Positions 1 through 7,458 of a DNA stretch of 64,000 bases are shown piece after piece. Each line of letters starts with the position of its first letter. Position 1 is the first letter of the stretch. The stretch is from Erysipelotrichaceae bacterium OPF54 (lineage in GTDB: Bacteria > Bacillota_I > Bacilli_A > Erysipelotrichales > Erysipelotrichaceae). Location: the NCBI GenBank assembly GCA_022834735.1, contig BQKD01000002.1, forward strand, positions 1-64,000, read 5' to 3'. Both the position numbers and the translations under genes were made by a program. The notes beneath the pieces were generated by a model. The model saw nothing but the letters and a program-made list of their open reading frames with translations, searched no databases and was not told the origin of the DNA.

Positions 1-71
1 ACGAGAAAATGGTGCAGAACAAGGACAACAGCGCTTCAAAGGATCTACACCCGATTTTTACACTTCGTTAG
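1..71 (+). CDS. 3' end of an unidentified gene (partial)
   Basis: Reading from base 3, an open frame runs to a TAG at 69-71 and encodes the last 22 residues of a protein ending in HPIFTLR. It stops just before a strong terminator hairpin, which is why this frame is preferred over the other two. The rest lies outside the window and the fragment is too short to assign a family. I do not recognise it. Confidence 0.45.
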   Translation, partial: EKMVQNKDNSASKDLHPIFTLR

Positions 72-78
72 ACAATGG

Positions 79-108
79 AAATGCCTGCATGACGCAGGCA
101 TTTTTATA
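79..108. terminator. Intrinsic terminator between convergent genes
   Basis: Arms AAATGCCTGC (79-88) and GCAGGCATTT (94-103) with a 5-base loop are followed by a T-rich run on the plus strand. It ends the partial gene at 1-71 and can also serve the convergent amylase gene. Confidence 0.8.
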
Positions 109-122
109 TTTTGATTCCATTT

Positions 123-1583
123 TCACCGATCTTTTTTTATTTCTCTGCGCAGTCTGGAATAGTCGCTCTTTAATATATACACCGAAGCGCAGCCAGGCAT
201 GCACGAAACATGTACCGTACCGTCCGGTCCGAATGTTTCTGTATGGTCCGGATTCATCACGTCCACGATGGTCTGGCCCGCATAATTCGGTTCGCAGAAC
301 GTTTTTTCCTTGCGGTCGGCAATTGTGTAGATCACGATGACCGGATGCTCCCCGTACGCCATCCAGCACGCCTTTTGACGATCCTCGTCGAACAGATCGA
401 TAAAATTGCTGCTGAGCAGATTGGCCCGGATCCAAACCATTTCCTTCAGACAGGAAACAGGATGCTTATCTGCCGAAGGAATGCCGTAGTAATCCCCGTA
501 AAAAACACAAGGGCACTCGCATTTATACAGCAGAATCGACGCGTACGCCGCCGTCTTGAACCAGTCCATGACCCAGCTTTCCAGCGACTGATGCGGCTGG
601 GTATCATGATTGTCCACGAATGCGACCGCATAGTGCGGATCATAATTCGTGAGCGTATCATGAAACAGCTTGCGGATATCATACGTTCCGTTGGACATGG
701 AAGCGCGCTGCAGCTCATAATGCAGCGGCACATCCATCATCTTCATGCAGTAGCCGCAGTCGTGAAGGTAATGTTTGACATCCCACACATTGCCGCTCCA
801 GAACTCGCCGACCGCAAAATCGGGATGATTGCCGTATTTGTGCATATCTTCCAGCCAGCATTTAAAGAAGGAGGAATCGATATTCTTGACCGCGTCCAGA
901 CGGAAGCCGTCCACCTGTGTCTGTGTTACATACCAGTGTCCCCACCGATACAGCTCATCGATCACTTCGGTGTTGGAAAAATCCACATCGCATCCCATGA
1001 TGAAGTCATAGTTCCCGTTTTCATGACTGACCCTGTCGTTCCAGTACTTGCCCTCAAAAAGAAGAAGCTCGTTCTGACGGTTCGATTCATCGTAATCGGT
1101 GCCGGTGAAATGACGCCATGTCCAGTGAAACGAAGAATACTTGTCCCTGCGCCCGGGAAAAGTAAAGCCCGTCCATGTTTTGACCGGATGGAGAGACTGA
1201 TCGATCTTGTTGCGGTCAAGCTGGGATACAGTGCTTGCCATCGCATCTTCCAGGATATCAGCTCCCATCTTGTGATTCAGGACCACATCCGCAATGACCC
1301 GGATCTTTCTTTTGTGAAGGGCGTTGATCGCCCGCAAATACTGCGCTCTTGTACCGTATTTCGTGCTCTGCGTTCCTTTCTGATAAAACTCCCCCAGATC
1401 GTACAGATCATACGGGCTGTAGCCGACATCGTTGACACCGGCAGCGCCTTTGGAAGCTGGCGGCATCCATACCATATTGAACCCTGTCCGGGCAAGCTCG
1501 GCTGCCTGGGCGCCCAGTTTTTTATATAAGCTCCGGTCTGCCGGAAGATCCCATTGAAAATACTGGATCATTGTATCTTTCAT
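123..1583 (-). CDS. Cytoplasmic alpha-amylase (GH13)
   Basis: This 486-residue GH13 enzyme hydrolyses alpha-1,4 bonds in starch or maltodextrin. All four family motifs are visible: DVVLNH (99-104), GFRLDAVKN with nucleophile Asp230, VGEFW with acid/base Glu260, and FVDNHD with Asp327. There is no signal peptide, and the protein starts straight into the barrel (MIQYFQWDLPAD), so it should act on oligosaccharides inside the cell. That fits malQ and the maltodextrin-type importer 8-13 kb away. An AGAGGA ribosome site precedes the ATG. Length and motif order match the bacterial cytoplasmic alpha-amylase group (GH13_5). The exact substrate preference is inferred. Confidence 0.93.
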   Translation of the reverse strand: MKDTMIQYFQWDLPADRSLYKKLGAQAAELARTGFNMVWMPPASKGAAGVNDVGYSPYDLYDLGEFYQKGTQSTKYGTRAQYLRAINALHKRKIRVIADVVLNHKMGADILEDAMASTVSQLDRNKIDQSLHPVKTWTGFTFPGRRDKYSSFHWTWRHFTGTDYDESNRQNELLLFEGKYWNDRVSHENGNYDFIMGCDVDFSNTEVIDELYRWGHWYVTQTQVDGFRLDAVKNIDSSFFKCWLEDMHKYGNHPDFAVGEFWSGNVWDVKHYLHDCGYCMKMMDVPLHYELQRASMSNGTYDIRKLFHDTLTNYDPHYAVAFVDNHDTQPHQSLESWVMDWFKTAAYASILLYKCECPCVFYGDYYGIPSADKHPVSCLKEMVWIRANLLSSNFIDLFDEDRQKACWMAYGEHPVIVIYTIADRKEKTFCEPNYAGQTIVDVMNPDHTETFGPDGTVHVSCMPGCASVYILKSDYSRLRREIKKDR

Positions 1584-1773
1584 ATTGTTTTATCCTCTTA
1601 TCCGTTTCGGATGTTCTTTTCCTTAATGCCATATCCAGTTTATATCAAATCGTGAAAACCGTGCTATGTGTTGCCTCATCTTTTGCATCCAGCATGAATT
1701 CCGATAAACAAACGGTACGATTCATGGTATCATAGTATTTAACCACAGATTAAAGAAAGGAAGATCTTTATTT

Positions 1774-1842
1774 ATGAAATCAGACGATAGCTGGCCCAGG
1801 CCCGCAGTGACCACAACAGGAGCATCCGTATGGAATGGATAA
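1774..1842 (+). CDS. Possible 22-codon leader ORF overlapping the CorC-like gene
   Basis: An ATG at 1774 with a good ribosome site (AAAGAAAGGAAG) opens a 22-codon frame (MKSDDSWPRP...) whose TAA at 1840-1842 lies 10 bases inside the next gene, in another frame. The overlap would let translation of the leader affect initiation at 1830. The peptide has no recognisable domain. It may be a chance ORF, but its ribosome site is as strong as that of the main gene. Confidence 0.35.
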   Translation: MKSDDSWPRPAVTTTGASVWNG

Positions 1843-2999
1843 TTTACTGTATTCTCTGTGTGCTCCTGGGCGGATTTTTCACGTTAGGGCAAACCGCTAT
1901 TGCCGGCAGCCTCGACAGCACGCCAAAATACGCTTATAAAACAATGATCTGGCTCCGGCTTGCCGCCATCCTGTGCGGACTGTTTTTCGTGCTGCAGAGC
2001 CCGTTGCTCGATCCGTATTTCCTGCTTGTCATTTATTTGTATGGCGTATATATCTTTTCGCAGCTTCTCGTGCTGCGCTATGCGTCCAGTCATGAAGAGC
2101 AATGCGAGCATCTTGTTCCGCTTTTCGTGTCGATCGCGAAATTCTTTGCGGTATTCACTGTACTGATCCCGATCGATCCGCAGCCCGCCAAAGAAAAAGT
2201 ATCCGAAGAGGATATCCGGGAAATGATCCATGCCGCATCCGAAAGCGAAAATATCGATGAGCCGCAAAAAGATATCATCGAAAATATTTTCGAGCTCGAC
2301 GATACCTCGATCGAAGAAATATGCACGCACCGCTCGCAGGTCGTTTCTTTGTCCCTGGACGAAAGCGACGAAGAATGGAGGACGATCATCCTGGACAACC
2401 GCCACACGTTTTATCCGGTCACCGGAAAGGACGATGACGATATTGTCGGCGTGCTTGATACCCGCGACTATTTCCGGCTGGACGATCTGAGCCGGAAAAA
2501 CGTCATGGACCACGCGGTCGACCAGCCCCTGTTCGTATCGGAAAACGTCAAGGTCGACGACCTGTTCTTCGAAATGCAGAAGCAGCGCATCTACTTTGCG
2601 ATCGTGCTCGATGAATACGGCGGCATGACCGGCATCGTCACCCTGCATGACATTGTTGAAACGATCCTTGGAGAAATGCACGAAGTCGATGATGAAGTCG
2701 AACCCGACCCGATCGACCGTATCAATGAAAACCAGTGGCGTATTTACGGTTTTGCCGATCTCGAAGACGTGCAGGACGAGCTGGACGTAAAACTGCCAGT
2801 CGAGGAATACGACACATTCTCCGGCTATGTGCTTGGAAGCTACGGACACATCCCGCAGGACGGGACAACATTCGACGTTGTGCTCGGGCCGCTCGACATC
2901 CATGTCAAGGAAATTCAAAATCACCGGATCGGCCTGACTATTGTTACAAAGCGGAAAGAAGGAGCACAAACCAATGAACAAGCTGAAAAAGACAATTGA
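1830..2999 (+). CDS. CorC/HlyC-type CNNM-CBS membrane protein
   Basis: This 389-residue member of the hemolysin C/CorC (CNNM) family is probably involved in divalent cation (Mg or Co) handling at the cytoplasmic membrane. The N-terminal DUF21/CNNM part has hydrophobic segments at about 3-20, 45-62, 70-90 and 98-116. Two CBS domains follow (about 165-222 and 230-290, with the typical VLDEYGGMTGIVTLHDI block), then a C-terminal CorC_HlyC transporter-associated domain (about 305-385). The membrane part looks shorter than in typical family members of about 430 residues. AGGAG lies 7 bases before the ATG. The 3' end overlaps xpt by 26 bases, so the two are probably co-transcribed. The transported ion is not deducible here. 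Confidence 0.88.
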   Translation: MEWIIYCILCVLLGGFFTLGQTAIAGSLDSTPKYAYKTMIWLRLAAILCGLFFVLQSPLLDPYFLLVIYLYGVYIFSQLLVLRYASSHEEQCEHLVPLFVSIAKFFAVFTVLIPIDPQPAKEKVSEEDIREMIHAASESENIDEPQKDIIENIFELDDTSIEEICTHRSQVVSLSLDESDEEWRTIILDNRHTFYPVTGKDDDDIVGVLDTRDYFRLDDLSRKNVMDHAVDQPLFVSENVKVDDLFFEMQKQRIYFAIVLDEYGGMTGIVTLHDIVETILGEMHEVDDEVEPDPIDRINENQWRIYGFADLEDVQDELDVKLPVEEYDTFSGYVLGSYGHIPQDGTTFDVVLGPLDIHVKEIQNHRIGLTIVTKRKEGAQTNEQAEKDN

Positions 3000-3540
3000 A
3001 GAAAAGGGAGTTTTTATCAATGAAGATGTCCTCAAGGTCGATTCCTTCCTGAACCACCAGATCGATGTCGATCTGGTCGAAGAAATGGGACAGCAGTTTT
3101 ATGAGCATTTCAAAGATGCCGGGATCACAAAAGTCGTGACCATCGAATCGAGCGGGATCGCGCCTGCTTATGCGTGCGCCAGAAGGCTGGGCACAAACAT
3201 GATCTTCATAAAAAAGAGCATGCCAAGCACGATGATCGATCCGCTGTACACCAGCGTGTATTCCTTCACCAAGCAGAAGGAATATCCGATCTGTATCGAA
3301 AAAGGCATGCTTGCTCCAGACGACCGGGTCCTGTTCATCGATGATTTCCTTGCCAACGGCGAAGCTTTCAAAGGAGCCGAACAGTTGATCGGGCAGACAG
3401 GCGCGCAAATTGCCGGAATCGGGATCTGCATCGAAAAGCGGTTCCAGAAAGGACATGACTATATTATCAAAGCCGGATACGATCTGTATTCCCTTGCATC
3501 GATCGCCTCGACAGACCATAAAAAAATTAAATGGGCATAG
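2974..3540 (+). CDS. xpt: Xanthine phosphoribosyltransferase
   Basis: This 188-residue purine salvage enzyme converts xanthine plus PRPP to XMP in the cytoplasm. The PRPP-binding loop VLFIDDFLANGEA lies at 119-131. The N-terminal LKVDSFLNHQID block and the central TIESSGIAPA block are characteristic of Xpt rather than Apt or Hpt. The ATG at 2974 is chosen because AAGGAG lies 10 bases upstream and the protein then begins as in known Xpt; an in-frame TTG at 2941 has no support. It starts inside the end of the CorC-like gene. No purine riboswitch is visible because there is no leader between the genes. Confidence 0.93.
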   Translation: MNKLKKTIEEKGVFINEDVLKVDSFLNHQIDVDLVEEMGQQFYEHFKDAGITKVVTIESSGIAPAYACARRLGTNMIFIKKSMPSTMIDPLYTSVYSFTKQKEYPICIEKGMLAPDDRVLFIDDFLANGEAFKGAEQLIGQTGAQIAGIGICIEKRFQKGHDYIIKAGYDLYSLASIASTDHKKIKWA

Positions 3541-3578
3541 TTCATGTCCATTCTTTTTTTTCGGCTGATAATGTATGC

Positions 3579-5090
3579 ATGAAAACATATAAAACGCTTC
3601 TCAGTCTCGAAGCTTTTCTGACCCTCGTCACGACATTCCTGCTCATTCCTCTGTTTCAGAACGGATTCGATGCGATCATGCAGGCTTCAGGCTACGCCTA
3701 TCTCACCAGCAAAAATATCGGAACGTTCCTGGGGCGCCCTGGCATCATCCTTCTGCTGCTTGTCTTCATGCTGCTTTTATGTTTCTGCGCCCTGTTCGAG
3801 ATCGGAGCCGTCCTGGCAGCCCGCCATACGCATTCGGCAGCAGCCATCCTTTCGCAAAGCGTGCATATGAGCGTGCGGGCCTTGCGTCCGCAGAACATCC
3901 TGCTCATTCCCTACCTGCTGTTTTTTGCACCGTTTTTCAATCTCGGGATGACGCCGGCCCTGCTGACACGCTTTCGCATCCCGCCATACTGGATCGATAC
4001 CCTGCAAAGCTCGCCTTTCCTTTCCGCCGTGACCGCCATGCTTTTGATCAGCCTGTTCGTCCTTTACTTTAAAAAGCTGAAAACGATCCCGCTCATCCTG
4101 ACAGAAGATCAATCGTTCCTACAGGCATGGAAAGCAAGCTCCATCGATAAAAAAACCGTGATCCGGCTTCTGGGTGCCCAGCTGTTCTTCGGCCTGTGCC
4201 AGATGATCTGCACCATCGCAAAAGGATTTCCCCTCCTTTACGTGTTCCTGTGGTTTTTTATCGAAAACATGCTGCTTGCCGTTTCGTACAGCTTGCTGAG
4301 CGAAAACATGCCTGCATCCATCCCGGATCATCAGCCGAAGCATCAGAAAGCATGGAATGTCTTTCTGGTGGTCCTGAGCGCAGGAACGGTCGTTTACGGC
4401 CTGCGGACCATGCCCGCTCTGATCGAGACAACCCCTCTTTTCAGCGCGCACCGGGGCGCTTCAAAAGAAGCGCCTGAAAATACGCTGGCCGCTTTTGAAG
4501 CCGCAAAAAAGCAGGAGGCCGATTATATCGAGCTCGATATCCGTCAGGCAAAGGACGGCACCCTGTTTATCAGCCATGACGACGAGTTCGATCAAGGTGT
4601 CATTTCTGAAATGGACAAAGAACAGATCCGCGCTCTGAACAAAAGCATGCCCACGCTTGATGAAACATTGTCCTGGGCCAGGACCAGCGGCATGAAGCTG
4701 ATCATCGAGATCAAGACCGAAAAAGACAGTTTCTCGCCTTCGCTTGTCCGCACGCTGGCCAGGCAGATCAAAGAATACGGGATGGAAGATCGATGTTATG
4801 CGGCCTCCTTTGGCATAAAAAACGTACAGTATCTCAAAGAACTGGATCCGCAGATCAGAACGATCGCGCTCTACACGTTTGCCTACGGCAACTTTTCCTC
4901 CTTGAAAGACATTGACGCGATCAGCGTGGAAGCGAGCACGATCACGCCATGGCTTGTTCAGGATGCGCACAAGCCTGTCTTTGCCTGGACCGTCAATGAT
5001 GTTTCGGAAGCGAAACGTCTTGCCCGGATCGGGGTGCAGAATATCACGACCGATGATGTGAAGGATCTGAAAAAGAGGATCATTCCATGA
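3579..5090 (+). CDS. Membrane-anchored glycerophosphodiester phosphodiesterase
   Basis: This protein of about 503 residues has an N-terminal polytopic region (about seven hydrophobic segments between residues 10 and 280, PF10110-like) followed by a GDPD TIM barrel from about residue 288. Visible catalytic motifs are HRG (291-293), the ELDI metal-binding acidic pair near 318-321 and SHDD near 332. It should cleave glycerophosphodiesters or lipoteichoic-acid-type backbones at the membrane. The start at 3579 (MKTYKTLLSLEAF) is preferred because it begins the hydrophobic domain; an in-frame ATG at 3531 overlaps xpt. Neither start has a clear ribosome site, so coupling to xpt is possible. The 3' end overlaps the convergent esterase gene by 11 bases. 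Confidence 0.88.
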   Translation: MKTYKTLLSLEAFLTLVTTFLLIPLFQNGFDAIMQASGYAYLTSKNIGTFLGRPGIILLLLVFMLLLCFCALFEIGAVLAARHTHSAAAILSQSVHMSVRALRPQNILLIPYLLFFAPFFNLGMTPALLTRFRIPPYWIDTLQSSPFLSAVTAMLLISLFVLYFKKLKTIPLILTEDQSFLQAWKASSIDKKTVIRLLGAQLFFGLCQMICTIAKGFPLLYVFLWFFIENMLLAVSYSLLSENMPASIPDHQPKHQKAWNVFLVVLSAGTVVYGLRTMPALIETTPLFSAHRGASKEAPENTLAAFEAAKKQEADYIELDIRQAKDGTLFISHDDEFDQGVISEMDKEQIRALNKSMPTLDETLSWARTSGMKLIIEIKTEKDSFSPSLVRTLARQIKEYGMEDRCYAASFGIKNVQYLKELDPQIRTIALYTFAYGNFSSLKDIDAISVEASTITPWLVQDAHKPVFAWTVNDVSEAKRLARIGVQNITTDDVKDLKKRIIP

Positions 5091-5106
5091 CGGAATGGTC
5101 CTCTTT
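5072..5106. terminator. Bidirectional terminator embedded in two convergent gene ends
   Basis: A 15-base stem (5072-5086 with 5092-5106, one G-T pair) has A-rich and T-rich flanks, so it can terminate in both directions. It contains the last codons of both the GDPD gene (ends 5090) and the esterase gene (ends 5080). Confidence 0.85.
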
Positions 5107-6090
5107 ATCTGCAGACACCTCTTCTACGAAGATCTCTTCTTCTTTTTTGAACATTATTTCCTTCAGACGCGCAGCACGCCTTCTGGCAATCTCTTTTGTC
5201 TGCTCGTTCCAGCAGATCTCGAAACCATGGAACAGACCTTTGTTCAGATAGGTATGCACAGCGACACCGGCATCACACAGCTTCTGCCCGTATTCGATCG
5301 CCTCGTCGCGCAGGCAGTCATACTCTTCGGCTTCGATCAGGGTAGCGGGCAGTCCGGAAAAATCGGTTTCCAGCGCGGGAGAAATGTACTGTATAAATTC
5401 TGTATCATTGTTCGCGTTGTACCTTTGCCACATGGCCTTGTTGGCTTTCGCGTTCCACACCGGAGAGTCGGTAAACTCTTTCATCGAAGCCGTTTCCATG
5501 CGCATGTCCAGAGCCGGATACACGAGCATCTGCGCCTGCACGTCGGCATGATTGTCGCGCGCCCACAATGTCAGGGCCGCGGCCAGAGTGCCTCCTGCGC
5601 TGTCTCCCGCAATACCGACCGGTACATTGGTCGTTTCATAAACGTGCTTGAATACGCGGATCGCATCCGCAAAAGGGGCTGGATACGCTTCGCAGCGGTA
5701 GTGCGCAAACACGATCGTGCATCCGCTTTCGCGGGCATACAGACACATCAGATCGTGAAAGTACGGAGCGTTTTTCCAGCAGAAGGCACCGCCATGCAGA
5801 TAAACTACGATCGGTGCCGGTTCATTGCCCGCACTATAGATCGTGACCGGGACACCGTCAAACAGATCATAGCTTACATGCACATCTTCAGGAACGGGCA
5901 AGCTGATCTTTTCAAGAAGAGCGTTGGATGCGTCGACCAGTTTCTGGCTGCTGACCATCCAGGAAGGTGTCGTGAGCAGCGATGCCATGCGGTATCCCTG
6001 CGGCACATTGTATTTCTTTGTCCGTTCGCCATAATAATAAGCGCCCAGTGCCGCAGCGGCTGCGGCCGTGATCCAGAATTTCTTTTTCAT
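5080..6090 (-). CDS. Alpha/beta hydrolase, HSL-type esterase
   Basis: This 336-residue hydrolase belongs to the hormone-sensitive-lipase-like esterase family. The oxyanion motif HGGAF lies at 99-103, the nucleophile elbow GDSAGG has Ser164, the likely catalytic Asp258 lies in EYDCLRDE, and His288 lies in LFHGFE. An N-terminal hydrophobic segment (about 5-19) suggests a membrane anchor or uncleaved signal. The last 30 residues are charged and rich in Glu and Lys, beyond the usual fold. Short-chain acyl or acetyl esters are the expected substrates, but the natural substrate is unknown. It ends inside a terminator shared with the convergent GDPD gene and lies 2 bases downstream of larC, so the two are probably co-transcribed. 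Confidence 0.88.
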   Translation of the reverse strand: MKKKFWITAAAAAALGAYYYGERTKKYNVPQGYRMASLLTTPSWMVSSQKLVDASNALLEKISLPVPEDVHVSYDLFDGVPVTIYSAGNEPAPIVVYLHGGAFCWKNAPYFHDLMCLYARESGCTIVFAHYRCEAYPAPFADAIRVFKHVYETTNVPVGIAGDSAGGTLAAALTLWARDNHADVQAQMLVYPALDMRMETASMKEFTDSPVWNAKANKAMWQRYNANNDTEFIQYISPALETDFSGLPATLIEAEEYDCLRDEAIEYGQKLCDAGVAVHTYLNKGLFHGFEICWNEQTKEIARRRAARLKEIMFKKEEEIFVEEVSADKEDHSVME

Positions 6091-6091
6091 A

Positions 6092-7345
6092 TTATTTTAA
6101 CCTTTTCTTTAGTTCGAACAGGGAAATCCCTTTTTCCCTGGCAAATTTTGCCAGATCTTCATATTCGTATTTTTCCTTGATCGTTCCGTATCCGGAAGCG
6201 CGTTTGCGCGTAATGACTCCAACAACCGTTTCCTCTTCTTCGACTTCCCTTTTCATGACATAGCGCGAACAGCGGTATTCGCGGATGCCAAGCGTTGTCG
6301 TATGCTTCATGATCATGCGCACCATTTCCTCTTTTTTTGTCCGGTCGCAGATGACAGAAAGGAGCACGCCCGGCCGCGACTTTTTCATGGTCAGAGGAGT
6401 CATGAACACGTCGCGCGCACCAGCATCAAAAAGACAGTTCATCGCAAAGCCGAGCTCTTCGCCGGTCATATCGTCAATGTTGCAGCACAGCTCGTAGATC
6501 TCATCGCAGCTGCCTTCCTCTTCTCCAAGAAATACGCGCACACAGTTTGCCTGTTCAAATTCCTTTGTTCCCATGCCGTAGCCGGTCTTCTTGGTTTTCA
6601 TGACCGGCCGGCTTCCAAACTCGGACACATAGTGTTTCAGGATCGCTGCGCCTGTCGGAGTGCACAGTTCTGTCCGGATGTTTCCTGCATACGACGGGAT
6701 CTCTTCCAGCAGATAGGCAGTAGCCGGGGCCGGAACGGGCAGGATGCCGTGGGCGCATTTCACCGTTCCGCTTCCTGTACATACCGGCGAGCACACAATG
6801 CGGTCCGGCGCGATGGCTTCGATCAGCATGCATACGTTGACAATGTCGGCGATCGCATCCATCGTCCCTACTTCATGGAAATGGATGTTCGTGATCGGCA
6901 TGTTGTGCGCTTTCGCTTCGGCCTGCGCGATCAGCTTATAAATGGCGGTCGCGTGTTCTTTTACATTTTCGGATACATTGAGCTTGTAAATGATCCGGTG
7001 CACGTCGCTGAGCGTGTGGTGTTCATGATGGTGTTCATGGCCATGCTCATGCGTGTGAGCGTGTGTTTCATCATGAATATGTTCATGAGAATGATCATGA
7101 TGTCTGTGCTCATGATGATGCTCATGCATATGTTCTCCTTCGATTTCTCCATGAATATGCACATCGACGTGCAGGCCGCTGATCCCGCAGCGCTGGACTT
7201 CGTGCACATGCATGTGGACTCCGTCGAGCCCGATCGAATTCATCTTTTCGATCATTTCCTCCTTGTCTGTAACAAGGTCGAGCAGTGCGGCAGTCAGCAT
7301 GTCGCCGGCAGCACCCATTTCGCATTCAATATATAGTGTTTTCAT
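6092..7345 (-). CDS. larC: LarC-type nickel insertion protein (pyridinium-bisthiocarboxylate nickel-insertase)
   Basis: This 417-residue LarC inserts nickel into the pincer cofactor made by LarB and LarE for lactate racemase-type enzymes. The N-terminus (YIECEMGAAGDMLTAALLDL) is diagnostic, and residues 71-110 form a histidine-rich metal-binding stretch. It is one continuous frame here; the well-known Lactobacillus plantarum gene is split and joined by programmed frameshifting. The start at 7345 is chosen because GAGGA lies 4 bases upstream and the family N-terminus begins there. No larA, larB or larE is seen in the window, so the client enzyme must lie elsewhere. It is transcribed with the downstream esterase. 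Confidence 0.92.
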   Translation of the reverse strand: MKTLYIECEMGAAGDMLTAALLDLVTDKEEMIEKMNSIGLDGVHMHVHEVQRCGISGLHVDVHIHGEIEGEHMHEHHHEHRHHDHSHEHIHDETHAHTHEHGHEHHHEHHTLSDVHRIIYKLNVSENVKEHATAIYKLIAQAEAKAHNMPITNIHFHEVGTMDAIADIVNVCMLIEAIAPDRIVCSPVCTGSGTVKCAHGILPVPAPATAYLLEEIPSYAGNIRTELCTPTGAAILKHYVSEFGSRPVMKTKKTGYGMGTKEFEQANCVRVFLGEEEGSCDEIYELCCNIDDMTGEELGFAMNCLFDAGARDVFMTPLTMKKSRPGVLLSVICDRTKKEEMVRMIMKHTTTLGIREYRCSRYVMKREVEEEETVVGVITRKRASGYGTIKEKYEYEDLAKFAREKGISLFELKKRLK

Positions 7346-7373
7346 AAATTCCTCGCTTCTTAAGAATGGCTTT

Positions 7374-7382
7374 ATTATACCA
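7374..7382 (-). promoter_or_regulatory. Extended -10 promoter of larC
   Basis: On the minus strand the sequence reads TGGTATAAT, an extended -10 (TGnTATAAT), 28 bases before the larC ATG. No convincing -35 is visible, as is usual for this promoter type. Confidence 0.6.
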
Positions 7383-7423
7383 CTCATCCAATCATGAAAG
7401 TACAAATCGATCTCTTTTTTCGT

Positions 7424-7429
7424 TATAAT
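7424..7429 (+). promoter_or_regulatory. -10 element for the DUF885 lipoprotein gene
   Basis: A perfect TATAAT lies 29 bases before the ATG at 7459. The -35 region (about 7401-7406, TACAAA) is poor. It faces away from the larC promoter. Confidence 0.5.
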
Positions 7430-7458
7430 CTAAGCAATAATGAAAGGAAAGGAATTTT

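Noticed and set aside
210..1529. Long plus-strand frame opposite the amylase gene
   Set aside because: It mirrors the amylase codons, has no ribosome site or domain, and the minus-strand protein has all GH13 motifs.
2941..3540. Upstream TTG start for xpt
   Set aside because: It adds residues not seen in Xpt proteins and lies before the ribosome site that fits the ATG at 2974.
7010..7135. Tandem CATG/ATGCTC repeats that look like a regulatory or CRISPR-type array
   Set aside because: They are the codons of the His-rich stretch of LarC; there are no spacers and no cas genes anywhere in the window.
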